Assembly (NCBI GenBank): GCA_022496185.1
Contig: WTXG01000001.1
Location: forward strand, 186,001-250,000
Length of the DNA stretch: 64,000 nucleotides
Reading direction: 5' to 3'
DNA from: Multifurca ochricompacta
Taxonomy: Eukaryota; Basidiomycota; Agaricomycetes; Russulales; Russulaceae
Positions within the stretch are counted from its first letter, which is position 1. Each line of letters opens with the position of its first letter. Positions 13,601 through 25,228 of the stretch are shown here, in pieces. The notes under the pieces were generated by a model, which ran no database searches, was not told the DNA's origin, and saw only the letters and a list, made by a program, of their open reading frames with translations. Position numbers and translations under genes: made by a program.

Positions 13601-16366
13601 GGCGCTCTGCGACGCGCTTGACAAGGTCGGTGAATGTGCATGGCCCAACCGCTAAAGCATGTACGATCTCGCGACGAACGGCATCTTTGATTGGCATCTT
13701 GCTTGCATTGGCTCCTTCGCTGAGGATAGTGATGAGGATGTATAGGAATTCTTCAACCATGCTAAGCAATTGTTGGGGATCGTACGAAGGGTGCACCACC
13801 CCGCCTTCGAAGAAATGGAGTAGCTGGAAGCGATCCATCATGCTGACGAAAACCATGTCGGGATCCAGAATGATGAGCGCCGTCTGGAGAATGTAAAGGT
13901 CCTGATCATAGCATAGCTCGCGGAGCATAAAATCCCGGTAGTGCAAGAGTTGTCCGCGAATGGCAAACCATTTCGCACCCAGAGACCCGTGCGGATCTGC
14001 GCAACCATCGCCAGAACTACCCCAGGAATATGAGCGTACGGTCATCACACGGGGATACAAGCTCACCTCTGAGCGGGAAGTCGACTATCGTTAGTATGGC
14101 TTTCTCACTCGTACTCTCTAAAAGAATATTCCGTATGCTCGGAAGACCATTCTGACTGAGTGAGCGCTCCGAAAGCGTATCTACGTGCTTGAATAGCTCC
14201 GCAAGAAGCCATTGCAACGAGTGGTGGAAGCTGACCCATCCTTCTAGCACGTCAAATTGTATAACCGAGCAGAGAGTGCTTCCAAACTTGACATCATGAA
14301 ACACAATAGGGTTGAATTTCGTCCTATCCAGTCGTTCGTCCGCGAGCGTGACTGACATGAGGATGTTGTGCGTGATGGTGGTAATGGCTGCGACCAGCTC
14401 CGCCGGCGTCGCGTACTGGAAAGCCTCACCATACACCTTGATCACCCTGGACAAAGACAGCGTCACGTTGAACACACTGATCCATCCGTCCGTCTCAAAC
14501 TCCACATGTGAGTTCGCTGCACGTTTGTTTGGATTAATGCACATGAATAACTGGCAAGTTTGGGCAAATTGGGTGATGAACTCGTGGCGACGGGCAATGA
14601 GCCGCTGAACGGGCTCGTTGTGGCAAAGATAGCGTAGGTCGCTGAAGACAGGCATGAATCGCTTCGACTTGAAAGGCTCGCTGTCGACGTCGACTTCTGA
14701 AACAGCAGAAGCTGGGTAGTGGATACGCCGATCTGAGATCTGGTTTGTGAAGAAGGCAGTGATGATATTGAGGATACGAGTAACGATGTTGTAAAATTGC
14801 ACGATATGCAAGGCAGCCGATGGAACGGTGAATAACTGCAGGGCGAAGTATTTGATGGACGTTTCGGCCTCTCTGTCGACGAGAAGATAGTTGTCGATGA
14901 CACGGGGATACACGTTGGCAAAGTGTGCGGCTTTTGCGTCGTTAGCAAGGGTGGACAACGGTAGAGATCTCAAGACATACCGACGCTGAGTTTGTGTCCA
15001 TGCGATAGGCCCAAAATCGACGCATATATCTCCTTCAGGCTTAGCCGTGGCTTCTTCCAAAGCTTCGTATGATACAAGAAAAGCCAGGTCAGACGCACTG
15101 CATCTGGGACTTCAGTCTCGATGGATAAAATTTCAGACGGCAAATTGGCCATCGCACTGCTTCTTCGTCTTGGAACAAGCAATTCCTCCGCAATCACCTC
15201 TTTCAAGACCACAGTGTCAGTCCCGAGCCGAGCCCGTGTCAAATCAAGTAACCACTCGATGATGACCGCAACAACCTGCTCGCGGAACGTATCATACGCG
15301 CGGCGCACTGTGACACCAAGCTCAATTTGTGCAATCTTTTGCGCGATGTCCAGTACTCGCGGAACATCTGTGCTCATCTCTATGACATCGCGACCGAGGT
15401 CATCGATGCGATTCGCAGTTTCCATCGCCTCCTCGCGAGGCGTTGGAGTAAGCAAGCACAGCAAGTCGATGACCTCTGTAAACGAATGCTTCTCGTCGTT
15501 CCAGAGTACGACACAATAATGGTCCTTCATCATCGGATCCGCACTAGGCTGCAGTCGGAGATCCGCCTCACCAGTCGGCACGCTGGTCTCGTCGGGAGAA
15601 TAGTCGAGGGTCTCGAGGACGAAGTCTAGTGCATACGCACGGTACGCGTCATGCTGTCACGCAACTCAGGTGGGACGGGCACGCGATGTGGGTAGTTTTG
15701 TACAGGAGGGATGTCGCGACCCCATAGTATTGGCGAGTGTTCCGCTGCATAAGCAACGAGTGAGGCGGTGGTTTCAGTTCCGGGGGGATGATATGGACAT
15801 TCAATGGGGATGCGCCAGGCGCCAACGTCACCACAGTCACAGCACCCGCCAGATTGTTGTGCAATGAAGAAAGAGACATTATGGTCGGTATGATCTGTGG
15901 CGTGAAAGCAGCGCGAACAGAGGACGCAGCTGTCGTCGAGTGCACAATCTCTGAGTGTTATGACTAGTCAGGCCTGAACTGTAAATTTTCTATTGCGCGG
16001 GACTTACTTGCACCGAAAACAGCTCTCGCCTTTCTTGAAGATATAGCCACAGGGTCTTCCTGGAACCGGAGGGTCATTGAGAGCAGCGCCGGAGAAGTTG
16101 AGGCGCGTTTGAACCTCTGCTAATGTGGCGTGCAGCGGGAGACTCGAGTTGGAGTTAGGAAGGAAGAGGTGAGAGTATGGTCCCCAAAACGCGTCATAAA
16201 GCTCCAAAAGGATTTCTGCGCGCGTTGAAGGAGTGAAGGAGTACTTGCGCGTTCCCGGCATGGACTCGAGTGTTGCTCGCAGACGAGAGACAGGATCCGG
16301 TGGGCGATCGCGTGGGTTGATGGAGCCAAGACCCTTGAAAGGAAATATCGAGGAAAGAGCAGACAT
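10625..16366 (-). CDS. UBR1: E3 ubiquitin ligase UBR1 (N-recognin)
   Basis: Recognises destabilising N-terminal residues and ubiquitinates the substrate (Arg/N-degron pathway). From the start at 16366: the UBR box zinc fold (CGYIFKKGESCFRC, continuing with CVLCSRCF, about 16030-15850), the ClpS-like type-2 site (DHYCVVLWNDEKHSF, near 15530), a long helical middle, a RING-H2 (CIVCQEELN ... CSHLMHLDCF ... CPLCKSLGN, about 12825-12410) preceded by an acidic patch, and the C-terminal autoinhibitory cap with Cys/His ligands (TCKRCNTLPLDAAICLICG, about 11160-11090). The last exon ends GGWESL at 10625. The size of about 1,800 residues fits the family. One junction near 11715 needs either a 38-nt intron or a one-base correction. 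It is divergent from TRS33 with a 188-bp spacer. Confidence 0.92.
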
Positions 16367-16554
16367 GACCTTCAAAATTTGGTGACCAGCACTGGAGAGG
16401 AACGCGTGTAGGAGATGTGCTCCGAGCCAGCAAGAAAGAGAGATAATCAAGTCGAGTGACCGACCGACTTAATTAAAGGTTCCCCTTATCCCGGTCCGAT
16501 CGACCCGTACGCGTACGTACCCTTCTCAGTTCACTTACTCAGTCAAACACACAC
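16367..16554. promoter_or_regulatory. bidirectional promoter, UBR1 / TRS33
   Basis: 188 bp between opposing start codons. It contains a repeated cgtacgcgtacgtac-like stretch near 16506-16520, close to a palindrome, which may be a binding site; this is inference only. Confidence 0.5.
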
Positions 16555-17485
16555 ATGAGCATCAGTATCAGTATTGCAGCAGGTGCAGCTGGTCCCTCGA
16601 TCGCTCCCTCACTCGCCGCTTTATCAGATCCCCAACCACGATTGGTGGATGCTGCGGCAATGGAATACCTTCTTATCGAGGCCGTGCAGACGTTACGCCA
16701 TTCTTCGTTTGTTGCAGACGCTCGCGCCAAAAAGATAGAGGACGAGATGATCGAAGCAGGGCTCATACCATCGCCACCACCGCCCCAATCTAGGACCAAG
16801 AAAGATGCCCAGCGCGACTCTGTCGGGGCTGGGTCTTCGGCGCCGGGAGATGATGATGATGAGCGACTTCGCGCGCGTTTGGAAGCCATAGGATTGCATG
16901 TAGGCGCGAATATCACCGAAAGGTACGGAAACCATATCTGACTGCAGTAGCTAATGCAGAACATCGTCTCAAGGTTGTGCCACGATCGGGACGGATTTGT
17001 TGACACTCTGGACATTGTAAAGTTCGTATGCAAAGACATATGGTCAACATGCTGGGACAAGCAAGTCGACAACCTCCGAACGAATCACCGAGTAAAGTTG
17101 CTCACTTGAAACCCATTTGACGGCACACCTCTTAGAAAAATTTCAGGGAGTCTACGTTTTACAAGACAACTCTTTCAAGCCGATCACGCGTATCTCCTCC
17201 TGGGAGGGCAGAATTGATGCGACTAGGCGAGCGAAACATGTATGTCACGTCTATTCAATTTCTGGAAAACTCGGGCCCGACTGACCAAAAGAGAAATAAA
17301 AATGCAGTATGTCGCGATGTCGGCTGGTATCATTCGTGGTGCATTAACGAGGCTGGGGTTGCATGGAACAGTAACACCAGAAATTAATCTGCCCCAATGT
17401 ACGTTGCCCCCGGCTCCCGGCCGAATTGTCCACTGATGTGGCGTCGACAGGTACATTCCAGGTCAAGATTCCTAAATCATCTTGA
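16555..17485 (+). CDS. TRS33: TRAPP complex subunit TRS33/TRAPPC6
   Basis: Small Bet3-fold subunit of the TRAPP Rab-GEF complexes acting on Ypt1/Rab1 (and Ypt31/32) in ER-Golgi and Golgi traffic. Exons join as VDAAAMEYLLIEAVQTLR ... GANITER, then LCHDRDGFVDTLDIVKFVCK to LRTNHR, GVYVLQDNSFKPITRISSWEG to ATRRAKH, YVAMSAGIIRGALTRLGL to NLPQ and CTFQVKIPKSS with the stop at 17485. The Gly-rich IIRGALTRLG and the final FQVKI strand are typical of TRAPPC6. A serine/proline/aspartate-rich loop (about residues 80-105) is an insertion relative to yeast. The start at 16555 is the first ATG of the exon and lies just past a cacaca leader. Confidence 0.88.
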
Positions 17486-19108
17486 ACTTGAACACAGCGC
17501 GCGGTGATCATCGACGGTGGCATTCTCCCGCTCTCGCTCGCGCGCCAACCTGTTATGACAGACATGCGGTCTTTGGCTCACGTCTGCTGTGCCACCCCAT
17601 AATTAAGGCAAAGGAGATTACGGATACGATGATGACATCAAGTTACTCTGTGGTTAGTCATTGGCGTTATGTGTAGAATGAGAACTGCGGCTGGATGACA
17701 CCGTGAATTGAACCTTCGGACCGTCTTCTATCGCCAACGCGATCTGGCGCTTCTGGGGTTGGAATGTCCAGAATAACTTGGGGGTTATAACCCGAAAGGG
17801 AGTGCACGGCTTGCCGTCCAGTGTGCATGCAGACGAGGTGATAATTTTTGCGTCGGTTCAAGTCCGACGGGTAGGAAAAGGTGACATGTCATATAGAAAA
17901 CTAGGACCCATGATCTCATAATAATTTACGCTACAATTTTTGACGTCAAGTAGAAGAATGAAGACATGACGTTACGGCTGTGCTGATAGACAAGTTGAGG
18001 AGATGATACATGACACATGACACATGACACATGACTGGTACCGCCAAAAAAATAAATTGATTTGATTTGATTTATTTATGATTTATGTAACATTACATTA
18101 CATTTAAATTTAAATTTTGAATTCAGGTCTCAGAGTTAATTATATTATATAATTTAGCGGTAAGGCTGCGGCTGATAGCTGGCTGGCTGAGTTCCCACCC
18201 ATGAAAATGAGATGATGGGAATCACAGAATATTTTCGGGAAGGCGCAATGTTGAGGTGGGGAAGTCGAAAGGCTAAGGTTATAGGCTAGGCTAGGCTAAT
18301 AGATGGGTGACCCCCCTGAGGAACACATGCTCCCACTTCCCTGGGAGAGTGTGCACCAACGACACGACAACTTGCTCAGTGGGTGAGAATGGGAGATGCC
18401 GGGATCGGCGAAGTTGAAATTCCTATACTGGTGGTGGTGGGTGGTGGGCGTTGGGTAAAGGATAGAGGAGGATGAGGATATAGAGAGGATGAGGCTACGG
18501 GGGACCTGGTCCGTAGGTAGAGAGATCAGGTGAGACCAAGAATGGGGAAAAGGGGGAACGGTCAAGTCACGAGGTCACGAGGTGCGGGTCTCCTACTCGA
18601 ACCCGTTGACCCGAGACCCCACAGGACTTATGTTTTCTTTTTTCTTCTCTTTTCTCTTTTTTACACTTACTACACTCTTACACTTACTCTAGCCTCTCTT
18701 CTCTCTCAGTTTCTATCACCTCCTCATAGACTGGCTTGTATCCCTCAAATCGTTTAGCATCTCTAGATTCTTTCATTTTCTTTTCTTTTCTTGCAGCTTA
18801 GATCCGCTGGTCCGTCCTAACATTCCTTTCGACATCTCCCCAAGGTTCGCTTACCCCCAGCCCTTGTAATCCTTCTTCTAGGTTCAGAAGAGTGAATTCG
18901 AAATATCATATAGTGTACTACCACCCCTTCGTCCTGTTAGACATTCACATACTCTCCCTTTCAGATTGTACTTGAGTATCCAGACAACCCAGCGAAGAAG
19001 ATCCGTAACGTCCCCAGCCAGAGTCTCTGCCACACTGCAGTCTTTTGATACTTCATTTGGTCGCTAGCCCAACTCTGACCATCTCCACATTGTCCTTCCA
19101 CTCCTATC
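17486..19108. other. long intergenic region upstream of the PSP1-domain gene
   Basis: 1.6 kb with no recognisable protein. It includes four tandem copies of acatgac (18008-18035), an AT-rich block with gattt and attac repeats (about 18055-18150), and a long pyrimidine-rich tract (about 18625-18785) typical of fungal core promoters or leaders. Because the tract is followed by cttgcag and further acceptor-like sites, the PSP1-domain mRNA may have a spliced leader. A tRNA T-arm-like hairpin near 17850 lacks the rest of a tRNA. Confidence 0.5.
18008..18035. repeat. 7-bp tandem repeat, four copies
   Basis: The unit acatgac is repeated four times without mismatch. It lies about 1.07 kb upstream of the PSP1-domain start codon in AT-rich noncoding DNA. 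No function is visible. Confidence 0.8.
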
Positions 19109-21391
19109 ATGATGGCACACCCCATTAATTTCCCATTCCCGCAGCCAGATGACGATGCGGATCGCAGGAATCGATTCGCTTCCGTGCCCGGATTCGACTC
19201 TGCTGGCCCGGCGTCCCTTCGAGAGCGCGCTGCCAGTCAGCCACCGCGCACCTCCAGTCAGAATTTCCTCTCATCCCATCAGGCCGTCTCTCCCAGCCTC
19301 GGCCGCAGCAACCTTCCCTGGGCCCAACGACCCCCCCCTAGCTTCAATCCAGGTTCTTTTCCTGGTCCTGGTGGTCGTAGTTCCTCTTTCTCTACCACCA
19401 CACCCTCTTTCCAATCCGGTCTCTCCACTATGCGTGAGGCTCGGGCGTTCGCATCCACCTTCGAGGACGACGAGTCAGAAGCCATGTCTGACACGTATGA
19501 TGAACGCTTTATTCCCGCCATGTCTTCGCGCGGGCGCTCCTATGCCGTTGATCTTACGCGCAGTCGGTCTCAATCCCTCGCGACGCGCCCTGGTCCTGTA
19601 GGAAGTGCTTTTGCTCAGTCTGGCCTTGGTAGCTGGAACGATTCCAGTTTTGGATCCAACCCTCTCAGCATCCCTGGACGTATTGGGGAGACAAAGACTT
19701 TTGCGAGTAATCGGTACGGCTAATTTGGTACATCCTCATTCCCTCTCAATGACGTTTTTCTTTACTCCCCAACCTCCCCCTCATTGCAGCCACCCAGTTG
19801 ATATCTCCAACATGAGCCCTTTTGTGCGCAACGTAAATGACATCCTACTCGATGATGGTTCTGCATTCCGCGAATTGTGGTCCGGTACTGGTGCGCACGA
19901 TAACGCCAATGGTGGAGGAAGCGGTACCACTAGTAGGCGACACAGCGTAAGCGTCGTGCAACCGCGTCGTGGTATTGTCGGTTTTAGTGCTCCGGGCGTC
20001 AGCGTGGACGATGAGCCTACTCGCATACCTGATCAATTCTTTAGCCAGTCATCCCTCGGCCGCGGCGGGTTGTTGCTCAGTGATGAAGACCTTGCTGATG
20101 ACCTCAACTTGCTCTCGCTCAGTAAAGACGGTCCTGGCCCGGTTTCCACGTCCGTGTTACCACCAAGCCAGCCCTCATCGCTCCCCATCTATGCCCCTCA
20201 CGGCCGCTCGCCCGAACGCTTCTCGCCATACCAGAATCTCAACTTGTCAATCCCTGGCGGCCGTCAGACTCTTGGGGAGCCCAATGACAGCGGAATGTCT
20301 GCTGGCGGGTCTCCGTTGCTCGGCCACCTCGAATTCCAGGAACCGGTGTCGCAAGGCCAGCACTCCCTTACGGCCCGCTTCATTCCGGGGCAGGGGATCA
20401 AGTATATCGCACAACCAGGGCTCAATGATGCCGGGTTCGCTGCGCGCTCACCCATCTCTTCGCGTGTCTCACAGCAGCAGCAACAGCCACATCAAGAACC
20501 CCAAGGACTCCTCTCACCTCCACTACAGCGCAGGGCGTCGGATGCACACCCTCAGTTGTCACAACCCCGTCAATCGATTAACGACCTTGGCAAGGGTGTA
20601 CCGCTCCATGCTGTACCAGCTTCTTGCCCCTTATACATTGTCGAGTTTAAGGCGGGCAGGACGGACCTGTTCTATGCGACGGACTTGACTCTTGACATTC
20701 GCGTTGGTGATCTTGTGATCGTCGAGGCAGACCGTGGAAAAGACTTGGGCAAGGTCGTGAACGACACAATCACGTTGGCTGAGGTTGAGGCCTTCCAAAA
20801 GCAGCAACAGCAACAACAGTCTTCGCACGTTGGGTACTCCGAAACGCCAACAAGCCCTGGCGAGCAGCCGCCTCTTAGCGCTGGTGGTCCTGGGTCCAAG
20901 AAAGAGATCAATCCAAAGCTGATCTACGGAAAAGCAGGCACACAGGACGCTCAGTACGTCCTCGAATTCTTTTTTTTATTACTAATGGCCGTAGTAGCTG
21001 ACATCTCATTGCAGGCTGCTGGTTACAAAGATACAGGATGAGGTTAAAGCGCTGCAGCTGTGTCAAAACAAGGTTCGGCAGAAAAAGTTACCTATGGAAG
21101 TTGTAGATGCCGAGTATCAGTGGTGGGTATTTGTCTCCCGAGCGAGGTCGAGTTTCCAAGAATGCTTACCTTTTTTTTATTTTTTATTTGGTTTTCAGGG
21201 ATCGACGTAAACTCACTTTTTACTTTGTTGCCGAAAAGCGAATTGATTTCCGTGAGTTGGTACGGGAACTATTCCGGTGGGCATTATGGGTTTTAAAGCT
21301 TTTTGGATGGGTCACTCATGTACCGCCCAGATTGTATAAAACGAGGATCTGGATGGCGTCACTGCAAGGCCCCGCTAGCTACGAGCAATGA
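19109..21391 (+). CDS. PSP1 C-terminal domain protein
   Basis: The C-terminal 150 residues form the PSP1 domain, known from yeast Psp1 (a suppressor of DNA polymerase alpha mutants) and bacterial YaaT; the molecular role in fungi is not settled. Exons join as 19109 to about 19714 (...KTFASNR), HPVDISNMSPFVRNVND to GTQDAQ, LLVTKIQDEVKALQLCQ to AEYQW, DRRKLTFYFVAEKRIDFRELVRELFR and LYKTRIWMASL, with the stop at 21391. The domain begins near YIVEFKAGRTDLFY and includes GDLVIVEADRGKDLGKV. The first 450 residues are Ser/Pro/Gly-rich and probably disordered, with short Gln runs (QQQQQQ and QQQQQPHQ). The first of two adjacent methionines is taken as start. Confidence 0.85.
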
Positions 21392-21942
21392 GCAGATTTC
21401 GCCGTCTCTCCCCATTCCCTCTAAAGCAGCGCAACCTTGACTCTTTTTCCCCATCGCTTCATCTTTCTGCATAGCTTCCTCTTTTTTCCTTACCTCTAGT
21501 TCTTTAATCACTGCATGTTTTATCCGGTCCAGTGTCAAGCTTTGTACGAATTTCTGTGTGGCGCTATATTCCATCCGTACTCACCTTTTGGACCCATTTT
21601 TGCCATGGCATATTCCCACTTAAATGCCTTGTGCTGTACGCTACGTCTTTTCTTGCGTTTATTATCTCGGTTTTGCTGCTCTCCACTTGTCACGGCTGCC
21701 AGTGTCATCTATGGTGTGTGGACGACTATGAGAAAGAGGGAGAGGAAGGTACGGTCATGGTATACTCATCTGCTCTGTAGTTGTATTACTATTTTGAATA
21801 TTTTGAATATCTTGAATGAGATCTTGAATAAGAATAAGAATAAGAATAAGAATAAATACCTTGCTTTGGTAATGTTCCCACGCCTTCTCGGCTCAGCTCA
21901 GGCACAGGGACAGGGCACTAACCACTCTTTCCTCCCTCTCGA
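21392..21942. other. intergenic region with a hexamer repeat
   Basis: 551 bp between the PSP1-domain stop and the bL33m start on the same strand. It is T-rich at first (3' UTR-like). It then holds a ttgaata-type direct repeat (about 21791-21828) running into five copies of aataag (21827-21856), 86 bp before the next start codon. Confidence 0.5.
21827..21856. repeat. aataag hexamer repeat, five copies
   Basis: Four perfect copies and one with a final A form an A-rich tract shortly upstream of the bL33m start. Poly(dA:dT)-like tracts often keep nucleosomes off promoters, so a promoter role is possible but only inferred. Confidence 0.75.
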
Positions 21943-22374
21943 ATGGCAGGCAAAGCCAAAGCTCGGTGAGTACAATCCCTTTTCCCCTAGAACTGGAACT
22001 GCTGACTGTTAAACCTTTTTACAGTACGCTCATTGTACGCCTCATTTCGACTGCCCAGACCGGCTTCTTTTATACCACACAACGTCTGCGTACGGGCCCC
22101 AAACTAGCAGCCGTCAAATACGATCCTCGAGGTGTGCTTTCATTTCTGTCTTTTTTCCTTGTATCTGTTTATGTGTCTGTCTGTTGCCTCCCACATCTCA
22201 CGTCCTGCATTCCGCATCTCTCCTACCTACCTTCTCCTTTCTCTTTCTATTTTCCATACGCGGATGAGTATTCTTCGAGGAGGGAACAATTCTCATCGTT
22301 TGGGAACTAATTTCTTCTTGCATACAGTTAAGCAGAGAGTGCTATTCGTCGAGAGCAAGAAGACGAAAAAGTGA
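21943..22374 (+). CDS. mitochondrial ribosomal protein bL33m
   Basis: Small basic protein of the mitoribosome large subunit. Three exons, 21943-21965, 22025-22131 and 22328-22374, join to 59 residues. The bacterial L33 pattern is clear: ARTLIVRLISTAQTGFFYTT, then RLRTGPKLAAVKYDPRV and QRVLFVESKKTKK. As in most fungal L33 proteins, no zinc-binding cysteines are present. The first exon codes for only seven residues plus two bases. The second intron is long for this gene (196 nt). The gene ends about 500 bp from the facing GH16 gene. Confidence 0.85.
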
Positions 22375-22890
22375 TCGATAGAACAAGGAAGCAAGTAGAC
22401 TTGGTGGTGGTGGTGGTGGTGGTAGTGGTGTGTGCACTAACGTGAGTAAGAGAGAGAGAGGGAATGGCCAGGGGGAGAAGGTTGAAGGAAAGATGAAGTA
22501 GACTTTTTGGTGCGGTGAGGCCGTGAAGGAGGAAGAGAGACGTGAACTTACAACGTGGTCAACCGCATGTTTGATTCCGTGCGCATTCTTCATGAACTCG
22601 TTTGTTTGTCATCACATGAAAAACATCCTGCAATTGCATTTTTTGACAATAAATAGTACAAGTCTCCGTCCCGCGAGAATGACCCCGCACGCCTTCGCAG
22701 CGCGCACGACGTTTAATAAACCTAAACCTATGCCTAACATACATGATCCATCCCCGGGTGATATACTCTAATCCATAATAAAATACAATGCAGTCGAGCA
22801 TCCGTGTCTCGTTAGATATTTCTTTCTGTGATTCGTTATTGCGTGTATAGCGTGCGTATGTGTGCATTAAAATGTGTTCTTGCCCATGTT
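22375..22890. other. convergent 3' region, bL33m / GH16
   Basis: 516 bp between facing stop codons. It has a (ggt)7 microsatellite at 22403-22423 followed by purine-rich ag tracts, and AT-rich stretches (aataaa-like, near 22650 and 22780) that may serve as poly(A) signals on either strand. Confidence 0.5.
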
Positions 22891-24540
22891 CTATGACTTG
22901 CTCTGATAGATCTGTACACCCTTGATTTCCCAATCTATCACCCACCGTTGAGTCAGTCAAGGTCAAGTCACCGCGCCCCGCACCGCGCAGAAAAGAAAGA
23001 AAAGAGTGAACATACAAGCATCGGAAAGTGCCGCGCCATTCTGTCGCACGAACTGCTCGCACGTGGCGACCCCAGTTCGCTGTGCACAGCTCTGTTCCTG
23101 CCCAGGAATACCTGAGGCCGTCCATACGGCGCTCGCCCAGTCACCGCACAACGTGGTGTCTAGAATCGCCGAGTGGTTTTGGAAAAATTCGAACGGATTG
23201 CAACTGCTTGCAGGCCAGAACGCGCTTGGCGTGCCCCAACCCTCTGGAACAGGAGCACCTGCAGTGATATCAGACGGAATGCTGTTCCTGGCAAAGAAAT
23301 ATATCGCGACGCCCGAGTCGTCCCATCGCACTGTAAATGGCCCAAAGTTAGCATTAGCGCGATCCTGTATAAATACCAAAGACGCACTCGCGTAGACTCC
23401 ACCACCGCCGTTGTTAAACGCGGCCCCAAACGAGTTGGTCTGACTGGCCCGCACGCCACAGCCCTGATTTCCTGTCTCCAACGCTGCACAATTCGTCCCA
23501 CCAACGATAGTTCCCGATATGCCAAGCGCCGTCACGTTGCCTGTCGGCAGAACACAGCCGGCGTTCGTGTGAATTGTCGCTTGGTTATTCGTATAGTCAT
23601 TCACACCCTCGACAATGTCAATCTCGCCGGTCTGAGGCCACGTAGGACCATCCGTCCAGAACGCGGGCCACGTCCCACAGCCTGTGGGCATGTGCACGCT
23701 GTCCATGATGACAAGTGCCCAGTGAAAGCAAACTGCGTCTGAATTCTCACGGAAGCGCGATTGCCTGATACTTGCGGCGTGGTGTCTACGCGCATGATCG
23801 CGTTCCCATTGCCGTTGATAGATATTAAGTTACTGGATTGCTATAGAAAGGAAAGTACGTGTCATGAGACGAGCGTGAGGATGGTAAAAGCCAGTCCACA
23901 ACGCACCGCGGTCTGCTGGTCCACATACTGTACAATCCCGTTGGTTGGATCAGCCCCGGTGAAGAAGTTCCAGCCCGAGAAAAACGTGTTTCCAGACTGC
24001 GGAATCAGATTTCAATGACAATTATCATCATATCATCACAATCACAATAAGTCAATAGATGTTTCTGCGGGCCGACGGCACGGAAGCAAATCAAACGTAC
24101 ATAGGACTGGGCAAGCCGCCAATTGGACACCGGGGCAGTCGAAGAAGGATTCGCTACAGAAGAACTGGTAGCTGATGGCGAACCTCTGCTCGTGCTTGCA
24201 GGCGAGACCGATGAGGATGAGTGAGGGAAGGAAGTAGTGGTTGAATTCGATTGGGAGGGGGCCTGCCGGGGCTAGAAACGCAATACGCTTTGCTACCGCT
24301 ATTTCCACTGCTGCCAGTCACTAACACGCGTGCAGGATGAGTTAGACCAAGGCCTCTGAACGCGATCCGGAGGTCTTTTGCAAGGCCAGCGCTATGGCGG
24401 AGTGCAGTCTTATGGAAACCGTCTGTGGCACGCTTGAGCAGATGCCGCCTTGGCAAGTTATTCTGGTCGGCAAAGACAGGTTCTACCAGAGTATTCCCTA
24501 GTGCGAGGAGGAGGAGAGCGGTATCGAAGGGGAGACGCAT
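22891..24540 (-). CDS. secreted glycoside hydrolase family 16 protein (beta-1,3-glucanase type)
   Basis: GH16 enzymes of this type cut beta-1,3(1,4)-glucans of fungal or plant walls. The N terminus MRLPFDTALLLLALG...VFA is a signal peptide, followed by a dibasic LLKR that looks like a Kex2 site. A Ser/Thr-rich linker comes next, then the catalytic domain: SGWNFFTGADPTNGIVQYV, MPTGCGTWPAFWT and GEIDIVEG with the E-x-D-x-x-E catalytic set, and the final strand SDAYWEIKGVQIYQSKS (last exon stop at 22891). Introns include one of about 56 nt after THPAR. Between QTQFAFTG and LVIMDSVHMP (near 23715) the frame is off by one base; one extra G in the GGG run would restore FTGALVIMD. It is therefore either a sequence error or a recently damaged gene. 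Confidence 0.82.
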
Positions 24541-25228
24541 AGTCTAGATGAGAGTTTAGAGCGTGAAAGACAGGCAAAGATAAGTAATAAGTGTATTTGC
24601 AGAAGAGAGACGGAGGGACAGCCAGGGCACAGCCGAGGACTTGTTCAGGAATGAGATATGGAAGAGAAAATGAGGGGAAGGAGGATGGATAGAAATTGGG
24701 GGTGAGTCCAAAGCAGGAATGCCGGGTTCGCCGAGTGGTTTAAAAACATCAAGGTGATCCGAATCTTGCGGACACGAGGCAGCCTCAAACAGGCCTGGCG
24801 ACCACGGGCCTTCAAAGACATGATTCATTGTGATCCGTGTGACTGAAGGTGAGATGGAGAAAATGCGATTGTGAACAAAAGCAAAAGTGTGTATTGTGTC
24901 AAAGTAATGAATTACTGGTGACGGTACCATAGCATCGCTTCGCTCCGCTCTTTTAACAAAAAGCTAATGACCGACCGACTGGCACATCGTGACACACGCA
25001 GCCACAGAACAAAGTAAGCAATACATGTACGGCGACAACCAAACGCTATCGCTAATAGCAGTAGTATGATTTACTAAGGAAACCAGAAAGAAAAAGAAAA
25101 CAAACATACACATCTGAAGGAAACGAAATAATCATGAAAAAGAAAAAGAAAAAAGTGGGGAAACACACCACGCCCATTAAAGAACGTAAATTTCCTTCAC
25201 ATCAAGAACAAAAAAAAGTCCGGGAACG
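24541..25228. other. upstream region of GH16 / 3' region of VAC8
   Basis: 688 bp on the 5' side of the minus-strand GH16 gene. The 124-residue open frame at 24556-24930 (minus) has no family features and overlaps the expected promoter and leader. A-rich tracts near 25080-25220 fit the 3' UTR of VAC8. Confidence 0.5.

Noticed and set aside
17845..17875. tRNA T-arm-like hairpin (gtcgg ttcaagt ccgac)
   Set aside because: The T-arm fits, but no 5' acceptor strand, D-arm A box or anticodon arm can be paired within 100 bp upstream.
24556..24930. 124-codon minus-strand frame upstream of GH16
   Set aside because: Composition is not protein-like, there are no motifs, and it lies where the GH16 promoter and leader should be.
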